Assembly: GCA_007713455.1 (NCBI GenBank)
Contig: VMRT01000004.1
Location: 306,995-370,994, forward strand
Length of the DNA: 64,000 nt
Source: Pseudomonas sp.
GTDB taxonomy: Bacteria > Pseudomonadota > Gammaproteobacteria > Pseudomonadales > Pseudomonadaceae
Direction of reading: 5' to 3'
Position numbers and translations under genes: made by a program. The notes under the pieces are model-generated. The model was given only the letters and a program-made list of their open reading frames with translations, was not told where the DNA came from and searched no databases. This document shows positions 53,859 to 63,235 of this stretch, one piece after another. Numbering within the stretch: position 1 is the first letter of the stretch; every line of letters starts with the position of its first letter.

Positions 53859-56800
53859 ATGAATTTGTATATTGCGCTTGACCTAGGTAACAGAGGAATT
53901 AATCGAGCTATCGCCGATATTCAGCGCCGCCATCAGACATTCAAAAACTGGTGCAATGGCCGTGAAGGGGTGGAAGTTTTATATGAGCTGCTCTTTCCAA
54001 ACAATATGCCAATCACGGGCTATGTTTCCAATCGGCAGCGGGACAAGCAGAATCCACGATACGCACAGATGGCGATTCGAGTTAACGCCGCTGGGCGGGA
54101 TTGGCCTTTTCCGGAAGGATGCGCCTTCATCGCCACGGGAAGTTGGCCCACCGAATCCTCTTCGCCACTCTTTCTCATAAACGGCTTCATCGAGACCGCC
54201 GATCTGCCTGCGCGATCTTTCGAGCGCGAAGTCACTGCATTTGCCGTGCATGACAGTCTGCAATTCACGCCGGGCCAGCAGCGCATTCAGCGCGTCAATA
54301 ATCTGCTCACGCCGCAACTGCTGGCCGACTTGCCACCAATCACGCAGCAAACCGAAAAGCAGTTGACCGAGTGGACTGAATTTCTTCGATGGAAAGAAAG
54401 CCTCATCCGCCACAAGGCGCGCGGTTTGCGCTACATCAGTCGTGGATGGCGTGACGAGCAGTTGGTTTTTTCCTTGGTCGCGCAGAGCGCACAGACGTTG
54501 CAAAAAGACCGCAAGGCCTTGGGGCGGGATGATCTTGTGGCGTTTCAGGTTGGGCAATCCAAAGAACCGTGGGTGTTTGGATTGCCTGAAAAGGAGGAGC
54601 GCAGCCTTCCCCGGTTGGGGCGGGCAGGCAAACTCTTGGAACCCGCATCGTTACCGAAAGATAAGAAATTACCCAAGAACGACAACTCGCCTGAATGTCC
54701 TTGGCCTGAGCCCGTGTTTGCCGAATTGGCCGTCTCGCTGACCAGAGATGACAAGAACCATCTCGCCAATGCCGAGGAGCCGGATGTCTTGCGCGAGCGC
54801 ATCCTGAATCGAATTCCGGAGTCCGGCTTCCTGTCCATTTCAACGGCGGGCGACATGAGCCTGATCAAACGCCACCAGCAGGCGTTGCGGCAATTGCAAG
54901 AACAGGGTGGCTATGCGCCGTATCTAACTGATTATTTGTTCGAGGCTGCACAGGTTTCAGTGCCGCAGCGCCTGGAGCCGGTGACGCAGTGGGCCAACGA
55001 CAAGCTCAACCCGGCCCAGAAAGAAGCCGTGGTCAAGATTCTTTCCGCACCGGATTTGTGCTTGGTTCAAGGGCCGCCGGGCACGGGTAAGACCACGGTG
55101 ATTGCGGAAGCCATCGTGCAACTGGCGCGGCGCGGGCAGCGGGTGCTGCTGGCATCGCAGGCGCATACCGCCGTGGACAACGCGCTGGACAGGCTGGGCC
55201 ATGATGGTTCCTTGCGCGTAGTGCGGTTGGCGCGGAATGAAAGCAAGGTGACGGAAGATGGCGCGGCCTTTGCGGGGCAGGCATCCTTGCAGCGTTACTA
55301 CAAGGCCCTGGCAGGGCAAACCGAAGACCGCCTTGCAGTGTGGAGGCGCGGTGACAAAGACTTGCGTCTCTTGCAAGCGTGGCATGAGCGCGCGACTTTC
55401 GTGTCGCACGACGAGAAGGAGTTGAACGCCAGACGCGGGCAGCTTGAAACGGAATTGGCATCGGCCCGCAGCCAGACAACGCAGGCTCTGCAGGCGTATG
55501 ACGCTGCCTGCGCGATGCTAGATGAAGAAAAGGCCAAACGTCAGCGCCTGCACAGCGTTCAGAGCTTGCTGCATGGCCAAGCCGAAACGCTGCATGGCGA
55601 CTTGCGTGACGTGGATCCGCCTGCCAGAAATTTGGCGCAAGGCCTTGCTTCCTGCGAGGCGGCAGGATTGCTCGTGAAATTTTCTATGGACGATTGGCTG
55701 GCTCATGCAGGCAGTCGGGGGTCAATGCTGGCGCACATGCTGGCCGTGTGGCGGCGTTTCACGACTGCGCGAGAAGCCATTTATGCGGACATTCGCCGCC
55801 TGCGAGAAGCTGCGAACGGCCCGATTCAGGATGCCAGCACCAGACTACGCATTGAATCGCTCCGAAACGAGGTCAAAGCCTTGGAGGAGCAGATGGAGCA
55901 GGACGATGCTTTCGTAGATGCTTGGCGAGCCACGCGCAAGGAGCTCAAAGAGTTGGAGCAGGCTGGCGTGGGCTTGGAGCGCAGCCGTTATGACGGCCTG
56001 TTTCGTCAAGCTGCCAAATGGTGCACTCCTAATGAAAACGCGACTCAACTGGCAGACGAAATGGATGCCAGCCTAGCTGCGCTGGAGAGGGCGCAGCTGG
56101 TTATCGGGCAAGCCATCGAAACCCTGAAACAATTCATGCAGGCTCAGTTGTCGCAGCCCGAGCCTGAAGCACCAAATGATGGCCTTGTGCGAGCCGCGCG
56201 GCATCAGGAGCGCAGCGCCCAAAGCAAGCTGGATGACTGGGACGCGCAGCGCAGGCAGCATGAACAGAAGGCTCAGGCCCTGTTGCAAGATGAGGCGATC
56301 ACGCAAGGCAATCGGTTGCCGCTGGAACCTGCTGCGACTTTGTCGCAGCGCATAGAAACCGTCGCCCAAGTCATCAAGGCCTTGGAGCAACGCCGGGCCA
56401 GTCAACAACATGAACGCCAGACATGGGAGCCGTTGCTGGAAGATTGGAAGCGCGATTTGAACCGCAACAACGCCGCAGAAGAAGACTGGAAGCACCTGGA
56501 GGCGGATTTTCTGGCGAGCTGCAACGTGGTGGCCATTACCTGCAACGAAAACGAGCGCACGTTGGACGATGTCGGGCAGACGAGTTTTGATGTCGCCATC
56601 ATTGACGAGGTGAGCAAGGCTACTCCGCTGGAATTGCTGATGCCCTTGATGCGCGCACGCCGCGCTGTGCTGGTGGGCGACCACCGCCAGTTGCCGCCGC
56701 TGTTTCAGGAAGGCGACGAAGCCCGCAGCTTCATGGATGAAGCAGAAGAAAACGAAGCGGCCAACGCAGAGGAAAACGGCGCAGGCAATCTTGCCGATGC

Positions 56801-57818
56801 GCAAACCTTGCTGACCCGCGACAACCTGCGCCGCTTCGAGAAGATGGTCACAGCCTCGTTGTTCAAGTCGCATTTCGAGATGGCGGACGAAGCCATCCGC
56901 GCACGGCTCAATGTGCAGTTCCGCATGCACCCGCAAATCATGGCGATGGTGAACCATTTTTACGAAGGTCAGTTGGAGTGCGGCCTCCTTCGGCCTGACG
57001 ATGACCCAGAGCCTAAGCATCGTCGTGTTCACGGACTGACATTTGAAAATGTGGACGGTGGCTCGCCTCTGCTCACTCCGGACGACCATGCGTTGTGGGT
57101 GGACACAACCTACAACCTGCACAACCAAATTCACCATGAAGACATGGACGGTAACCAGCCCCGGCGCACCAATCGCCTGGAAGCGGAGTTGATTGCCGAA
57201 ACGCTAGAGCAAATCGAGAGGCAATCCGCCGCGCAGGGCTACTCCCGGTCAAACAAACGCAAAGTTGGCGTGGTGTCTTTCTACGCCAACCAATGCCAAG
57301 AAATTGACGATGCAATCCGCCGCCGCAGGCCCAGAGAGTCCAATGGTCGATATGAATTTCTCGATGTTGAAGTCAATACCGTGATTCGCTATCAGGGCAA
57401 GGAAAAGTCTATCGTGCTGGTCAGCATGGTGCGCCACGATGGATACGACCCTTTGCGCTCGGGAAATCAGTCTCGGCGTCGTTCCAGCAAGGCCAATGTC
57501 GCTCGGTTTGAATTTATCAATGTGGCATTTTCGCGCGCGCAGGAATTGCTGATCGTTTTCGGCGCGAAAAGCATGTATGCGTCCTATGAGGTGGATTTGC
57601 CCCGCATGGACAGAGCAGGCAGCGTGAAGCGAACCGTTTACAAGGACATTCTGGATCAACTGGAGCGCGATGCACGGCTGGTTCCGGCAAGGCAGTTGAT
57701 GTCACCTAATATGCTGCCCCAGCAGCCACAACAGCTACGTGGCAGGTTCAATGCTCCACCCAATCGAACTGCTGCGCCCAAGCGCGACAACTACGGTAAT
57801 CGGGGAGGCCGCGCATGA
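53859..57818 (+). CDS. SF1 DNA2/NAM7-like helicase with coiled-coil insert
   Basis: A 1319-aa helicase, first gene of an unassigned operon. Residues 1-390 are an unknown N-terminal region. Walker A GPPGTGKTTV lies at about 404, and SQAHTAVDNALDRL (motif Ia) follows. Residues 470-880 are heptad-rich coiled coil, inserted before motif II (IIDEVSKATPLELL, D915). Motif III is GDHRQLPPLF (about 940), then QFRMHPQIM (about 1020), YQGKEKSIVLVSMVR and FINVAFSRAQELL (about 1219). All ATPase motifs are intact. The ATG at 53859 is preceded by an in-frame TTG. Confidence 0.85.
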   Translation: MNLYIALDLGNRGINRAIADIQRRHQTFKNWCNGREGVEVLYELLFPNNMPITGYVSNRQRDKQNPRYAQMAIRVNAAGRDWPFPEGCAFIATGSWPTESSSPLFLINGFIETADLPARSFEREVTAFAVHDSLQFTPGQQRIQRVNNLLTPQLLADLPPITQQTEKQLTEWTEFLRWKESLIRHKARGLRYISRGWRDEQLVFSLVAQSAQTLQKDRKALGRDDLVAFQVGQSKEPWVFGLPEKEERSLPRLGRAGKLLEPASLPKDKKLPKNDNSPECPWPEPVFAELAVSLTRDDKNHLANAEEPDVLRERILNRIPESGFLSISTAGDMSLIKRHQQALRQLQEQGGYAPYLTDYLFEAAQVSVPQRLEPVTQWANDKLNPAQKEAVVKILSAPDLCLVQGPPGTGKTTVIAEAIVQLARRGQRVLLASQAHTAVDNALDRLGHDGSLRVVRLARNESKVTEDGAAFAGQASLQRYYKALAGQTEDRLAVWRRGDKDLRLLQAWHERATFVSHDEKELNARRGQLETELASARSQTTQALQAYDAACAMLDEEKAKRQRLHSVQSLLHGQAETLHGDLRDVDPPARNLAQGLASCEAAGLLVKFSMDDWLAHAGSRGSMLAHMLAVWRRFTTAREAIYADIRRLREAANGPIQDASTRLRIESLRNEVKALEEQMEQDDAFVDAWRATRKELKELEQAGVGLERSRYDGLFRQAAKWCTPNENATQLADEMDASLAALERAQLVIGQAIETLKQFMQAQLSQPEPEAPNDGLVRAARHQERSAQSKLDDWDAQRRQHEQKAQALLQDEAITQGNRLPLEPAATLSQRIETVAQVIKALEQRRASQQHERQTWEPLLEDWKRDLNRNNAAEEDWKHLEADFLASCNVVAITCNENERTLDDVGQTSFDVAIIDEVSKATPLELLMPLMRARRAVLVGDHRQLPPLFQEGDEARSFMDEAEENEAANAEENGAGNLADAQTLLTRDNLRRFEKMVTASLFKSHFEMADEAIRARLNVQFRMHPQIMAMVNHFYEGQLECGLLRPDDDPEPKHRRVHGLTFENVDGGSPLLTPDDHALWVDTTYNLHNQIHHEDMDGNQPRRTNRLEAELIAETLEQIERQSAAQGYSRSNKRKVGVVSFYANQCQEIDDAIRRRRPRESNGRYEFLDVEVNTVIRYQGKEKSIVLVSMVRHDGYDPLRSGNQSRRRSSKANVARFEFINVAFSRAQELLIVFGAKSMYASYEVDLPRMDRAGSVKRTVYKDILDQLERDARLVPARQLMSPNMLPQQPQQLRGRFNAPPNRTAAPKRDNYGNRGGRA

Positions 57819-60226
57819 AACTGGCAGAAATTTCCGTTCCCTTGCCCTTGTATCGCATTGATTCCGACGTGACCTATCACACCGAGCGCAAGCCTACGGT
57901 GTTCGAGAGGATGGTATTGCGACTGTGTGATCCTGGGCTCCATTTGCCAGACAAACAGAGCTTGTCATTGCTGGGTGTTTTTCGCGAGCAACTGGGCGCG
58001 GGCGATGTCCGTGAACTGCTGGAAAGCTGCGTATCTGAACTTTCCGCTTTGGGTGCGCTGCCCAAACGTTACGCTCTGGATACGCTCGAGGCACCTCTAA
58101 CTGAGCTTGAGTTGACTGCCGATGGCTTGCAATTCTTGCGCAGCGACAGCCTGCCGGTGCGCTCGCGCACGATCAAAATCAGTCATCACTACGACCCTAT
58201 CGGCGATGAGATCAAACCGGTCAAGAAGGATGGTGGGCTGCAGAGCCAAAGCAGCATGAGCCGCATCACCGTCGCCGACAACTGTTTGAGGCCGCAAAAT
58301 CCGTTGCCGCAAGTTGCACGCGCCATAGCGCAGGAAACGTATGACTGGAACAACCCTGCAACGGTTATAGATCGCATCGTGCCCGTGGTGCAGCCAGCGG
58401 GATGGGTAGAGCGCCGACTTGAAGTCTCGTGCAACGAGGACGGTGTGCTGTCCGCGAGCGCCCCGCGTGATGCGGCATTGCAGCGCTGGTTGGAGCAAGC
58501 GCAATCCGAACTGGCATGGGAAATTCTGCTTGCTGATGCACTCACAAGCGACCCGAATGCTTTGCTGCCCATCATTGACTCTTCTATTTTACGAGATGCC
58601 CGCACTGCCCGCCCCATTGCAGCAACAAATGGGGGCGCAGCCAGAGCGCGGTTGTGCATCGTTGCGCAAGGCGTTGCGGCCGCGGATGCGACAATACCCA
58701 CCATCGTTTTATCGTCCGAAGTGAGCGCAGCGGAACTGGTTGCCAATGGCAAACAACCGACCGTGTACACACTGCTTGTGCCTACCCCCGCAGGAATGAT
58801 GACGGGATTTCGTAGCTTGTCTCTGCCGCAGGTCAGCGGAGCGAGCGCTCAAGCAGATGTGGCCGGTAACCTCCGCCTCTATTGGGCCGGACAACCGCGC
58901 TTGTGTAGCTTGGCGGTGACTTTGAACGACCAGGCTGCAACCGCGCTTTGGGCCAAGCTGCGCAGAGAATTAGAGTGCACTTGCGAGCACTCCGATGACC
59001 CACGCATTGCCTTCATGCCCGTAGCATGGCTGGATGTCGATGCACTCAGCGAAACGGTGTGGCCGTGGCTTGCCACGCGTGCTGAACAGCCACTGAACGA
59101 TCTGATGGCATTGGTCGAACCCGCTACACAAGCAATTGGTTTGTGGCGGCCCGGTAGGAAAGACTGGAAACCAGCGTGGGAAGGATCTCTGGCAAAAGCT
59201 ATTGATGAGTCGTTGAGGCATACGCCCAATCAGCTTGAACCTGAAGAAGTCGTTTCTCTTTTGACCCAGGTGGCTCAGATGTTGTCTGCAGACAAGGCTG
59301 TGCCGCTGCAAGCCGCGCTGCTGCGTCATGCGGCTCCCATTCGGGTCTTGGAATCATTGGCAAAGCTGCGATCTGCCTTGCCTTCCACCACTGAAATTCC
59401 AGAAGAATTGCTCACCGTCGAATTGCGGCAAGTGTGGCTGGAACACGCATTGGAGCGCAAAGAGTTGAAGATGTATGGCCCACACGCGATACAGCAGCCA
59501 GTGCAAGTTATTGAGAAAGCCGTTCAGGATGTTTACCGGAGTATTGGCGAGCAGGCGTTGAAAGCGGCGGGTAATAGCCAAATGGATGTGCGTACCTTGA
59601 CCCCTCGTGCCTTGGATGCCGTGCGCACTTGGCGCAAAGCTGCGGAAAGTTTCCACGGTCTAAAGATATCGTTGCCCCTCTGGGATGCGTTGAATGAAGC
59701 GGTGGAGAGCTGGAGCCTTCTGGCGCAGGAGAAGCTGGCCCCAGTCGAGATTGGGCATCGCATCGCCGTGCTGGATACCAGCGCTCTGATGGAACATCCT
59801 GGGCTTTTGCAAGGGCTGAGCTCCAGCGATATTTTGGTGGTGCCGCTTCGTGTGCTGAGCGAGTTGGATGGTTTGAAGAGCAGTGAAGATGAGGCTCGCG
59901 CGGTCAAGGCGCGCGCGGCCATTCGCCAGTTGGATGCAAGCGCGTCCCGTATCCGCCATGAAACAGACTACGCAGCCTTACTGCCTGCTGAATGGGATGC
60001 CAGGCAGCCCGACCATGCCATTCTTTCAACGGCGTTATTCTTTCGGCTGAATGATGTTTTGTTTGTGAGCAATGACATCAACCTACGCACCAAGGCGCAG
60101 TCTCTTGGCCTGAACACGCAAGATTCCAAGTCATATGCGCCTTCGCACCTTGTGCCCGCTGCTGCTGCTGGTGCGCCAAGCATACATTCACGGAAGCAAG
60201 ATAAAAGAAAAAATCAAAGGAAATGA
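57815..60226 (+). CDS. Large unknown protein with C-terminal PIN nuclease domain
   Basis: An 803-aa protein starting in an ATGA overlap with the helicase. The first 640 residues have no recognised family. The C-terminus is a PIN domain with all four acidic positions: VLDTSALM (D654), VLSELDGLK (E683), QPDHAILSTAL (D733) and LFVSNDINLRTKA (D754). This form resembles the PIN part of PhoH2/YlaK-type proteins, which cut RNA. The last 25 residues are strongly basic. Likely a nuclease effector; substrate unknown. Confidence 0.78.
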   Translation: MKLAEISVPLPLYRIDSDVTYHTERKPTVFERMVLRLCDPGLHLPDKQSLSLLGVFREQLGAGDVRELLESCVSELSALGALPKRYALDTLEAPLTELELTADGLQFLRSDSLPVRSRTIKISHHYDPIGDEIKPVKKDGGLQSQSSMSRITVADNCLRPQNPLPQVARAIAQETYDWNNPATVIDRIVPVVQPAGWVERRLEVSCNEDGVLSASAPRDAALQRWLEQAQSELAWEILLADALTSDPNALLPIIDSSILRDARTARPIAATNGGAARARLCIVAQGVAAADATIPTIVLSSEVSAAELVANGKQPTVYTLLVPTPAGMMTGFRSLSLPQVSGASAQADVAGNLRLYWAGQPRLCSLAVTLNDQAATALWAKLRRELECTCEHSDDPRIAFMPVAWLDVDALSETVWPWLATRAEQPLNDLMALVEPATQAIGLWRPGRKDWKPAWEGSLAKAIDESLRHTPNQLEPEEVVSLLTQVAQMLSADKAVPLQAALLRHAAPIRVLESLAKLRSALPSTTEIPEELLTVELRQVWLEHALERKELKMYGPHAIQQPVQVIEKAVQDVYRSIGEQALKAAGNSQMDVRTLTPRALDAVRTWRKAAESFHGLKISLPLWDALNEAVESWSLLAQEKLAPVEIGHRIAVLDTSALMEHPGLLQGLSSSDILVVPLRVLSELDGLKSSEDEARAVKARAAIRQLDASASRIRHETDYAALLPAEWDARQPDHAILSTALFFRLNDVLFVSNDINLRTKAQSLGLNTQDSKSYAPSHLVPAAAAGAPSIHSRKQDKRKNQRK

Positions 60227-60230
60227 AACC

Positions 60231-61376
60231 ATGAGTCGGGCAGACGAATATCGCTATCAAATTCAACGGCAACGCAAACAAGAGCTTGATCGACAGCGTG
60301 TGCGCGAGACAACGCGTCCGTTCCTTGAGCGCTACCGCAGCGTATTGAATGATGTCGCCAGCCAAGGGCTGGGCGATGTGATTCCAGCGGAGTTTCGTGA
60401 GCTGAGTTCTGATCTTCAGCGCATGGAGGCTCTGCTGGAGTCTGACCCGTTTGCTGCCAGAGATATGAGCCGTTCCCTGGGTGGTCGATTCCACGGATTA
60501 CCACGCTTTGCGCGTGAGCAACGCCGTTCCCGTCAAGAGGCGGAGCTAGCCGCAGCTGAGGCATTCCGCAACGCGCAGCAAGCTGAGGTCGAACGACAGT
60601 TGCAGGTGAAGGCAGAACTTGAAGCAGCATGGCGCGAGGGTTTGAGTGGCTGGAGCACACCTGTCGCACTCAACGCAGCGTTTGCCGAGTTGCAGAAACT
60701 ACGGGAGCGGCTACTTGGCAATGCTGCCAACAACATGACCTCGGCGCAAATTTCAGCCGCCTTACGCGAAGTTCGGCAGCGATATGAAGTGGACGCTGAG
60801 CGCCAATTGCAAGAAATGAAAAATCGTGTGCAGCGCGAGGCCGTGACCGACGTACTGACGCTGCAAAGAGAGCAGTTGGAGCAGGAAGCGAATAAGGACG
60901 GTGGCGAACGCGCTGCCAAGTTGCGCGAGGCATTGGCTCATGCAATAGGACTGGCTCCTGCAGAGCAGGCTGAAGCCTTGAACCAACTGGTGCAAGAACA
61001 AGATGAAGCTGCCGTAGACGAAAGCCAGCGTCGTGAAGTCGTGCGGGCGGTTTATCAGTCACTGCAACAAGCTGGCTTTGTTGTGGATGGACCAGAGCAT
61101 CTTGTATCGGAAGGGGAAGACCAAGTGCTGATTCGCGCCCGTCGCCCTGCTGGTGCGCAAGCAGATTTCCGCGTCAACTTGAGCGGTCATCTCAGCTACA
61201 AGTTTCATCAATACAAAGGCAAAACGTGCGAGAAAGATGTCGCCCCCGTCATGGCAACGCTACAAGATGCTTACGGCATCAGCCTGAGTGACAAACGCGT
61301 GATTTGGGTCAATCCCGACGACCAGGATCAGGATGCTCGCCCTTACCCTGATGCGACACAGGAGAGAAGCAAATGA
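60231..61376 (+). CDS. Coiled-coil protein of unknown function
   Basis: A 381-aa protein from the ATG at 60231, with AAAGGAAA upstream; the frame opens earlier within the PIN gene. About residues 1-290 are charged helix rich in Gln, Glu and Arg with heptads. The last 90 residues form a compact domain (VLIRARRPAGAQADFRVNL, SYKFHQYKGKTCEKDVAPVM). No family recognised. It starts 4 bases after the PIN gene and its stop overlaps the AAA+ gene by 4 bases, so it is an integral operon member, perhaps a scaffold. Confidence 0.7.
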   Translation: MSRADEYRYQIQRQRKQELDRQRVRETTRPFLERYRSVLNDVASQGLGDVIPAEFRELSSDLQRMEALLESDPFAARDMSRSLGGRFHGLPRFAREQRRSRQEAELAAAEAFRNAQQAEVERQLQVKAELEAAWREGLSGWSTPVALNAAFAELQKLRERLLGNAANNMTSAQISAALREVRQRYEVDAERQLQEMKNRVQREAVTDVLTLQREQLEQEANKDGGERAAKLREALAHAIGLAPAEQAEALNQLVQEQDEAAVDESQRREVVRAVYQSLQQAGFVVDGPEHLVSEGEDQVLIRARRPAGAQADFRVNLSGHLSYKFHQYKGKTCEKDVAPVMATLQDAYGISLSDKRVIWVNPDDQDQDARPYPDATQERSK

Positions 61377-63235
61377 GTTCAGCTTTGTTGCCGTGGCAGG
61401 AAGACTTTCGCCGCGAATGCGGCATACGGCGCGGTGTTATCTTGCACGGTAATACGGGTGATTTGACATCCGATCCCGAAGCACCAGGGCAATGGACAGC
61501 GTTGCCTACCGCGTTGATGAACCTGCTGCGTCAGCGTGGGTATCAGCATGTAGTTTTCTGGAACCGCGTCAATGGTGTCAGCGGCGTTGATGCGAGGACT
61601 TGGGGGGAATTGCAAAGCTCAGTTACCCCACCTGCCGCAAGAGAAAGCACATCTGAGGGGAATGCCTATGACATGGGTGATTTGCCGCCTACACCTGTGG
61701 CGAGCCCCGCATCCAACGGCATCACGGCCAGCGCGGATGACTTACTGACTGTTGCTGCACAATGGCTGCGGCAACCGCGCGCCGAAAAGTCAGTCGCTTT
61801 TGTGTTGGACTGGACGCAATACTTGTTTGGTAGCGTCAACTCGCTGAGTGAGAACGAGCGTGGCTGGCTGCTGCGTCTGGGGCAAGCGACTCGTGATGCC
61901 GCCGTGGTTCGCAATGCTGAAAGCATTGGCCAGCCTCAATCACTGCTAGTGCTGCTGTGCGGGGGCTTGAATGTGCTGCCACCATCGCTCTACCTGAATA
62001 ATCCACTATTTAGGGAAATAGCAATTCCCTTGCCGACAAGGCAGGTTCGTGAGTCTGCTGTACTGGGTTTGAAAGAAGTGTTTCGGTTGCAGCCCCCTTT
62101 GCAGCAAGGAGGGCGTGAGTTGGCTGACTTCGTGGACGGATTGGAAGGCCAGAGTATCCGCGACATTCACAATCTCGCACGACTTTCACGACAGGAGACT
62201 GAAGTCTCAAGTGCCTTGTCTTTACTCAATCTTTATCGCCACGGACGCAGACACAGTCCTTGGGAACAACTGGATCACAAAAAACTTCAGACCATTGTCG
62301 AAACCCTGGGGCGTCGGGTCAAAGGTCAAGGGGAAGCAATTGAATCGGTACGGCGCATCCTCGTGCGTGCCTTCACGGGGCTGTCGGGGCTTCAACACTC
62401 GTACAGGCAACGCACTCCCAAGGGCGTGTTGTTTTTTGTTGGCCCAACTGGTGTCGGTAAAACCGAACTGGCAAAGTCCATTGCCGAATTCCTCTTTGGC
62501 GACGAAGAAGCCTGTCTTCGTTTCGACATGTCAGAGTTTAATCACGAACATGCCGATCAGAGGTTGGTGGGCGCACCTCCAGGATATGTGGGTTACGAAG
62601 CTGGCGGACAGTTAACCAATGCGGTCAAACAAAGGCCATTTTCCCTGTTGCTGTTTGACGAAATCGAGAAGGCGCACCCACGCATTCTCGACAAGTTTTT
62701 ACAGATTCTTGAAGATGGGCGCTTAACGGATGGCAAGGGTGAAACGGTGCTTTTTTCGGACACCGTCATCGTATTCACTTCAAACATCGGCGCAGCCGAA
62801 GTGAGCCATGAAAGCCAGGATGTGCGCAATGCATTCATCCAAAAGGTGCGACAGCATTTCGTGCATGAATTAAAGCGCCCTGAATTGCTAGGGCGCATTG
62901 GCGAAGCCAACATCATTCCTTTCAACTTCATGCGTGATGATGGATTTTTGATTGATATCGCTCGAGCCAAGCTGGAGCCATTGCGTAAAGGGCTGAAGGA
63001 TAAATGGGGTGTTTCGGATTTGAGGCTAGTTAAGGAGGCCGAGATACTGGCCTTGCTGGTCAGGGAAGTGGATCGCGGAACGGGTGGTCGCGGCGTCCCT
63101 AACGCACTGACCAATAAGCTGATTGATCCATTGGCCGATTTTCTATTTGCACAAATGGCCGCCCCTGATCAGATCCGGGGAAAGGCAATTGAAGTTCATA
63201 TTGCCGGTGGAAAATTGTTATTCGAACTGGAGTGA
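61373..63235 (+). CDS. ClpA/ClpB-like AAA+ ATPase
   Basis: A 620-aa protein. Residues 1-330 look like a degenerate AAA module (FVLDWTQYLFG in the Walker B place, no Walker A). Residues 340-620 form a ClpA/B D2-type AAA+ domain: GPTGVGKTELAKSIAEFLFG (357), pore-loop region GAPPGYVGYEAGGQLT, Walker B LLLFDEIEKAHP (D429) and sensor FTSNIGAAE (about 468). There is no Clp N-domain and no ClpB middle domain. It may remodel a partner protein complex. Overlaps both neighbours (ATGA, GTGA). Confidence 0.82.
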   Translation: MSSALLPWQEDFRRECGIRRGVILHGNTGDLTSDPEAPGQWTALPTALMNLLRQRGYQHVVFWNRVNGVSGVDARTWGELQSSVTPPAARESTSEGNAYDMGDLPPTPVASPASNGITASADDLLTVAAQWLRQPRAEKSVAFVLDWTQYLFGSVNSLSENERGWLLRLGQATRDAAVVRNAESIGQPQSLLVLLCGGLNVLPPSLYLNNPLFREIAIPLPTRQVRESAVLGLKEVFRLQPPLQQGGRELADFVDGLEGQSIRDIHNLARLSRQETEVSSALSLLNLYRHGRRHSPWEQLDHKKLQTIVETLGRRVKGQGEAIESVRRILVRAFTGLSGLQHSYRQRTPKGVLFFVGPTGVGKTELAKSIAEFLFGDEEACLRFDMSEFNHEHADQRLVGAPPGYVGYEAGGQLTNAVKQRPFSLLLFDEIEKAHPRILDKFLQILEDGRLTDGKGETVLFSDTVIVFTSNIGAAEVSHESQDVRNAFIQKVRQHFVHELKRPELLGRIGEANIIPFNFMRDDGFLIDIARAKLEPLRKGLKDKWGVSDLRLVKEAEILALLVREVDRGTGGRGVPNALTNKLIDPLADFLFAQMAAPDQIRGKAIEVHIAGGKLLFELE

